Translations under genes and position numbers: made by a program | Shown here: piece after piece, positions 52,163 through 64,000 of the stretch | How the letters are laid out: every line of letters begins with the position of its first letter | Numbering within the stretch: the stretch's first letter is position 1 | Assembly (NCBI GenBank): GCA_965153355.1 | Contig: OZ231128.1 | Span: 8,556,001-8,620,000, forward strand | From: Flaccisagitta enflata | Lineage: Eukaryota; Chaetognatha; Sagittoidea; Aphragmophora | Direction of reading: 5' to 3' | DNA: 64,000 nucleotides | Notes under the pieces: generated by a model | Told to the model about the DNA's origin: nothing | Database searches by the model: none | The model's input: only the letters and a program-made list of their open reading frames with translations

Positions 52163-52663
52163 ATGAACAACAAAAGAAAAATCGAAGGTTCTGAAAGCGA
52201 GGATGAAGAACTAGATGATGAGATTGAATTTCCAACAGCAAAAAAATTTAAGGCTGAAGCACAAACTATAGTTGACTTTAGCCAGTCATGGGGGCTCGAC
52301 TTAGAATTAGCAATTGTGATGGTATTAAGACGCGTATCCCGGAAACGAGCCATATACATTCAGCAGTATCAACCGAAAGTATCCAAAAGATACCTTGAAA
52401 ATTTCCATTTGTACATGGGAAAGCAATTTTCTAAACCACCCCCACCTCAACCAAAAAAATGGCTAGACCAATGCATGAAAACGGCAATACCTAATATTGG
52501 TTGGAAACCGGCAGATTGGTTCGACAAAATAAAATTGGAACAAAATCCCCAAAAAGGTTGGCTAACCATAGACAAATGCATGCCGCCATTCATGTGGGTG
52601 GTTCAATTTAACACAAATTTTTTAGAGAAAAAAAACTCACAACATTTTTTTCACAAACAATAA
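52163..52663 (+). CDS. unidentified 166-residue protein with acidic start and NLS-like patch
   Basis: A single-exon frame runs from ATG 52163 to TAA 52663. The start (MNNKRKIEGSESEDEELDDE) is basic then strongly acidic; a PTAKKFK patch follows. The body is well-mixed and appears folded, with several tryptophans (SWGLDLELAIVMVLRR, KWLDQCMKTAIPNIGW, KPADWFDKIKLE, PPFMWVVQF). Two short Pro/Gln stretches precede the second half. No family is recognised. A small nuclear or DNA-associated protein would fit the charge pattern, but nothing specific shows this. It lies on the same strand as the 188-residue gene upstream and the large Cys/acidic gene downstream. Confidence 0.65.
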   Translation: MNNKRKIEGSESEDEELDDEIEFPTAKKFKAEAQTIVDFSQSWGLDLELAIVMVLRRVSRKRAIYIQQYQPKVSKRYLENFHLYMGKQFSKPPPPQPKKWLDQCMKTAIPNIGWKPADWFDKIKLEQNPQKGWLTIDKCMPPFMWVVQFNTNFLEKKNSQHFFHKQ

Positions 52664-54099
<1,436 letters not shown>

Positions 54100-55545
54100 A
54101 TGGACCCTGACATTGAGACGTTAAACAAAGACCTCCGAAACAAACTATTGCTTCACCCTTCTCTTTCTCCTTTTTTAAACAAAAATTTTTTCGTTAAGTA
54201 CGGCGGTTTATTAACGTTACACCAACGAAAGCCGCATTTAAGTAAAGCCTTATCTTGTATCCACAATATGACCGCGCCTCAAAGAAATCCGCCCGATGAG
54301 CTCTTTTGCTCTTCGGAAGCGGATAATACCAGATCAGCCGCGGAAATTATCCAGTATGAATTCTGCCGCCGGCAAAATGTTTTTGCGAAGGAGAATGAAA
54401 AAAAAAAATCTGTGAATCGTTAAGCTCCTCATTAACTGAGGATGGTCTTGGACCAGACCAAATATCGGAGATCCTTCATTCTTTCGATTCAGCCGCTACC
54501 GGGGAGGACTTCCGTCAAGCCTATGTAAACTGTCATGTGTACAAGGCTTTAGGCTTCCCTAATTCGCGGGCTTTCTACGTGGCAATGGCCGATATGAAAA
54601 AAAGAGGGGAGAAACGTGTAGTGATCGAGATCACTGCTAGATTTCTTCTAACTTTGCTCAAACATAACGACGGACTGACGAATGACACCCCGCGTGACAA
54701 TTTCGTAAAAAATGTCCATCGATACTCTACGAGGGCGGGAAATTTTGACTATGGAAAAAAGTTTCTCTTGCGCATCGGCTTGAAGGGCGTGGCTACTTTG
54801 TCAACCATCCGCGACAATTCGATAATCAACTGTAAAAGTTTCATCCAGTCGGAAGTTGATGAAAAACTAAACTACACGAGCCTCGAACTGTATGCGCAAC
54901 GCGAGCAATGTCCTAAGTTAGAGTACACCAGCAGACAAATGGAAAAAGTGAGCAAAATGGTTACCCAAAACGACAGCAAAACCATCAGTTTCAACAGGTC
55001 GACCCACGATATTCCCCTGAAGATGAATTGTTATTTATGCCCATCTTCCCGCGTGCTTATGAACGATGAAAACTTGAGTGGCGTAGACGACAACGATGAC
55101 AACTCGTCGTATGGCCCGGGTGGCAGTGAGCGAATTGACGTCGGCAAATTTCCAATCACATTGAGAGACCGAGTTATGGGTGCCTTCAATGTGCAAAGAC
55201 TCGCTTTTTACGGGTCCAAATCGGCGGCCGACGAACATTTCCGGTTGGCGCACTGCGCGTTGACCCCATCCCAACTGGCTGGTCTCAATGGGCATCACAA
55301 TATCATTTGGTGCCCTCTTTGCGATGAAGACGATGTGGAGATCGCGTGCGTCTGCTGTACTTCACATTTATCCGACCACCACCGGTACCAAAAAATCACA
55401 AATGACGCGGGGTTACAATATCGCTGAAGACGCGTGACAGACAGACCGACCGACTAACGGACAAAGTCTCTCATACAGTTGCGTGTCAGCAATTGAAAAC
55501 TTGTTGATTTTGCATTTTCTTTTTTTCTTTCTTTCTTTCTTTTTT

Positions 55546-55581
<36 letters not shown>

Positions 55582-57996
55582 TGGTGGCTTTTCATTTTTT
55601 TCAGCGTTCGTTGTTCTTTTTTTCTTTTCAGCTTGCTTCATCCGTCAGAGGTGACACATTTTCGTGTGCTCGCCAAATTGAAGCACGTGTTCGCTGAAGA
55701 TTCCAGTATGATAGAGGCCATCGATAAGTATCTATTGTCAATTTGTCTCTATTGTCTCGAATGTTTCGAGGACAAGGAACATAGAGACAAACACATGCGG
55801 CTTCTTTGCGAACCGCGTGCAACGCTTTTGTGCTACGCGTATGGTGAGCCGTTGTCACCTTCACCTGTTTTCAAGACGGCCTACAGCGAGGAAAACCGAA
55901 AGAAAGACCGTTTGGATCATTTGGTTGGGCAGATCAAGAAAATTTTCAAACGGCTCACCGGCGACGATTCCGAGATCCATGGATATGCCGCTGATTCCAC
56001 CGCTGGTCCAGACGATGGTGATTATACCGGAAACCGCGAGTCCAGGAAACTGAACCTCTTCAAAGAACTCATATATTCGGAGACGGAAATGGATTTTGAA
56101 ACCACTTTTCCCACGGCGCCCTCCACCAGCGCATCGGTCAAATCATCCAACAGGTCCAATCAAGCGTTCACAGAGCCAGCAAGATCCTCCAGCAGCAATT
56201 CTAGCCGCGCATCCACCGCGCCAGCTCACTTTTCCAACAGCTCGACCGGCAGAAGGTCGAGTAAAGCATCCACTGAGTCGGCAATTATGACCGATAGTAA
56301 TTGCGGGCGCGCATCAAGCAGCGACTATTCAAAGCGAAAACAGCTGAACAAAAAAAGAGCTGTTGAGGCTGCTGTTGAGGCCGTTCAAGCAGTTAAAGCG
56401 GTTCAAGTTGTTCAAGCTGTTAGAAAAAAGGTATCAAAAATGAAAACAACTGGGCGCCATGGAAATCAAGTCAATTCATCAGTCGCGACAAATCCGCGCG
56501 CTAAACGCTTGAACGTTGTCAAGAAAGGTGAGACGAGCAAAGCCACCAAAGCTCTCAAAGTCACCACCAAGTCAACCGTCACGACCAAGAGCGAGAAGAA
56601 GCGGCAATCACACAGCGATGGCCGATCTCAGAGACCGGAAACCAAGAAATGCCAGAAGACCAACAAACCGACTAAAGCAAATAAGCGCCAAGCTTTTAAC
56701 ATGCTTTCTCGCGAGGCCGTGGAGGAGCATAAACAAAATGGTCGGAGAAGTTTGAAAAATGACCATAACGACGACGACGAAGACGACAATGGCGATGACG
56801 ACGGCGATGACGACGACGACGACGACGACGACGACGATGAGGAAAACGAAGAGGATAGAAGGTTTATAAACGACGAAAGTGAAGAAGATGAAGTTGGAGA
56901 TAGAGATGAAAACGAAGATGAAGAAAGAGAGACAGAGGAAGACGAAGATGAAGATGAAGAAGGAGATGGAGAGACAGAGGAAGACGAAGTTACCGAAGAA
57001 AGAGATGAGAAGGAAGAAAGTGGTAGTGATGGTAGTGGGGAAAGTGAGGGAGGACAAGAGGAAAATGATGACGAGGAAGAGGGAAGCGGAGAAGATGAAG
57101 AAGAGGAAGATGCAGATGTAAAGGAAGGTGATGAAACAGATGGAGACAACAGAAGCGAGGAAACAAATGAAGAAGACGAAGGAGAAGAAGATGGAGAAGG
57201 AGAAGACGAAAGAGAAGAAGATGGAGAAGGAGGAGATGAAGAAGACGAGGAAAGTTCAGAGAGAAACGATGAAGAAGCAGAAGTAGAGGGAGAAGATGAA
57301 GAGGAAATGGAGATAGAAAATGAAGAAGGAGAGGAGAGAAACGATGAAGAGGCGGAGAGAGATGATGAAGTACTAGAAACCGAAGAAGGAAATGAGGATG
57401 GAGAAGATGGAGAAGAAGGAGAAGAAGGAGACGACGAGGGAAGAGATGAAGAAAGCGAAGAGGAAGCGACGATAGCGAAAAGACCAAAGCCAATGCCGAC
57501 GCGCAAACAGCTCCAGGGCAAGGGCAAGGGCGAGGGCAAGGGCAAGGGCAAGGCTCCGTCAAGGATGATCAAAGGACCAAAAGGACCTGCAGCGCCACAA
57601 AAAGCCGACCAAAGAAAGATGGGCGTCATACCTTTCAAAATCGGATATTCCTCCGCGGGAAAGGCGCGACGGCGATTGATGTTCGACGACGAAGTTCGTG
57701 AGGCGAAACCCGCTGTCAATCAAATGAATCACTCAATCAAACCAAAACTGAGTCCAAAAGGCAAATCCCTCGCCGATCGATCGAATCAACCGATCAAACA
57801 AGTCGCAGAAACTGCCACTATATCCAAAATGACCCGTAGGTCCCCTCCCTCTGCTTTGAGATTTTCAACGGAGAGCTCCGCATCTCTTACACCCTCACCC
57901 CCACCCCCAATTAAAAAAAGAAAAAAAGAAACAACAAAGAAAGAAAAAAAAATGCACAAAACTTACAGCGTATTAAACTCGAGTGACGAGTCTTAA
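54100..57996 (+). CDS. large Cys/His-rich and acidic viral-island protein, frame break at an A11 tract
   Basis: Part 1 runs from ATG 54100; part 2 follows after an intron, 55632-57996. The exon 1 donor at 55385 (CCG/GTACCA) and the acceptor ending at 55631 agree in phase. Within exon 1 the frame changes at an 11-A run (54398-54408): upstream ends in a stop soon after, downstream is open from the run onward, and both sides look coding. Cys/His groups include CYLCPSS, HFRLAHC, WCPLCDED, ACVCCTSHLSDHH and CLYCLECFEDKEHRDKHMRLLC, several like zinc fingers. From ~56760 to ~57470 the protein is almost purely Glu/Asp, then basic (KGKGKGEGKGKGK). The likely role is nucleic-acid or chromatin-associated, by composition only; no family is recognised. 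The intron contains a dispersed repeat. The frame break may be an assembly error, real decay or slippage. Confidence 0.6.
55397..55500 (+). repeat. dispersed GTTGCG-hairpin repeat in the intron
   Basis: atgacgcggggttacaatat, gacagaccgaccgactaacg, gacaaagtctctcatacagt and tgcgtgtcagcaattg match the head, (GAC-)n and hairpin tail of the family copy at 38105-38315. (TTTC)n follows to ~55580. Confidence 0.7.
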
Positions 57997-58291
57997 TCAA
58001 AAAAAGTCAATACACAAATAACCCAATGCTCATTAGTATTGTGTTTTTTTTTCTTTTTTTTTTGTTCATTTTTTTCTTGACATCTTGTACATAAGAATTT
58101 TTTTTCATTGCGTAACAAATTTTTTTCCAATGTTACACCTTGTATATATATTTTTTCTCCTCACTGAAATGTCACACACGGTTGCACTTTATTTTGATTG
58201 ATATGATTGATTCTTATATCTCAATTTTTTCTCAAATTACTCGAGGCAAAAAAAACATATAAAACAAAACATATAAAAATAAACAATTACC

Positions 58292-64000
<5,709 letters not shown>

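Noticed and set aside
56628-57719. Long minus-strand Ser-rich frame opposite the acidic tract
   Set aside because: It is the complement of GAA/GAG/GAT codons (TCN serine codons) of the + strand gene; no domain and no start context.

Overview
The window is eukaryotic nuclear DNA, most likely from an invertebrate animal; I cannot name the species. Genes on both strands have GT-AG introns with consistent phases. There is a PDIA5-type protein disulfide isomerase, the 3' end of an S-adenosylmethionine synthetase gene, a secreted protein with a six-cysteine chitin-binding pattern, two non-LTR retrotransposon copies and a TIR/TAA-type MITE family. A very large share of the sequence is microsatellite or minisatellite. 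One 10-N gap lies at 42532-42541.

Two islands carry genes of a Polinton/Maverick-type (adintovirus-like) DNA virus lineage. The left island (1-7083) holds, on +, a partial structural-type protein, a Lys-rich protein, an eight-exon double jelly-roll-type major capsid protein, an adenain-type cysteine protease, a single-pass membrane protein and an Arg-rich mu/protamine-like peptide; an intact dUTPase lies on -. The right island (42814-64000) holds, on -, an unidentified five-exon gene and a three-exon FtsK/HerA-type packaging ATPase. On + it holds two small orphan genes, a large cysteine-rich/acidic protein with a frame break, and a protein-primed family B DNA polymerase running off the window. 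Together these are capsid, maturation, packaging, nucleotide-pool and replication functions. No retroviral-type integrase and no element termini were seen.

The viral-type genes are unusual in being full of spliceosomal introns. The capsid model has eight exons summing to exactly 485 codons, and the ATPase has three exons summing to 696 codons. Many of these introns consist of microsatellite or of one dispersed repeat that ends in a GTTGCG/CGCAAC hairpin. Gene junctions are nevertheless virus-like: TAAATG between capsid and protease, and 5 bp between the ATPase and the next gene.

Host DNA lies between the islands: PDIA5 on - (7833-14710, eight phase-consistent exons, last exon missing), a CR1-like LINE remnant (17119-17866), satellites (18.8-26 kb), the last two exons of SAM synthetase on - (26416-27523), a longer LINE flanked on both sides by (GA)n (29016-31877), a chitin-binding-type secreted protein on - (35217-37729), and an unidentified secreted or membrane protein on + (39308 into the gap). 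PDIA5 has partial copies of three of its own exons beside the originals, including about nine tandem copies of one exon end with its splice donor. Similar partial self-duplications occur in two viral-type genes.
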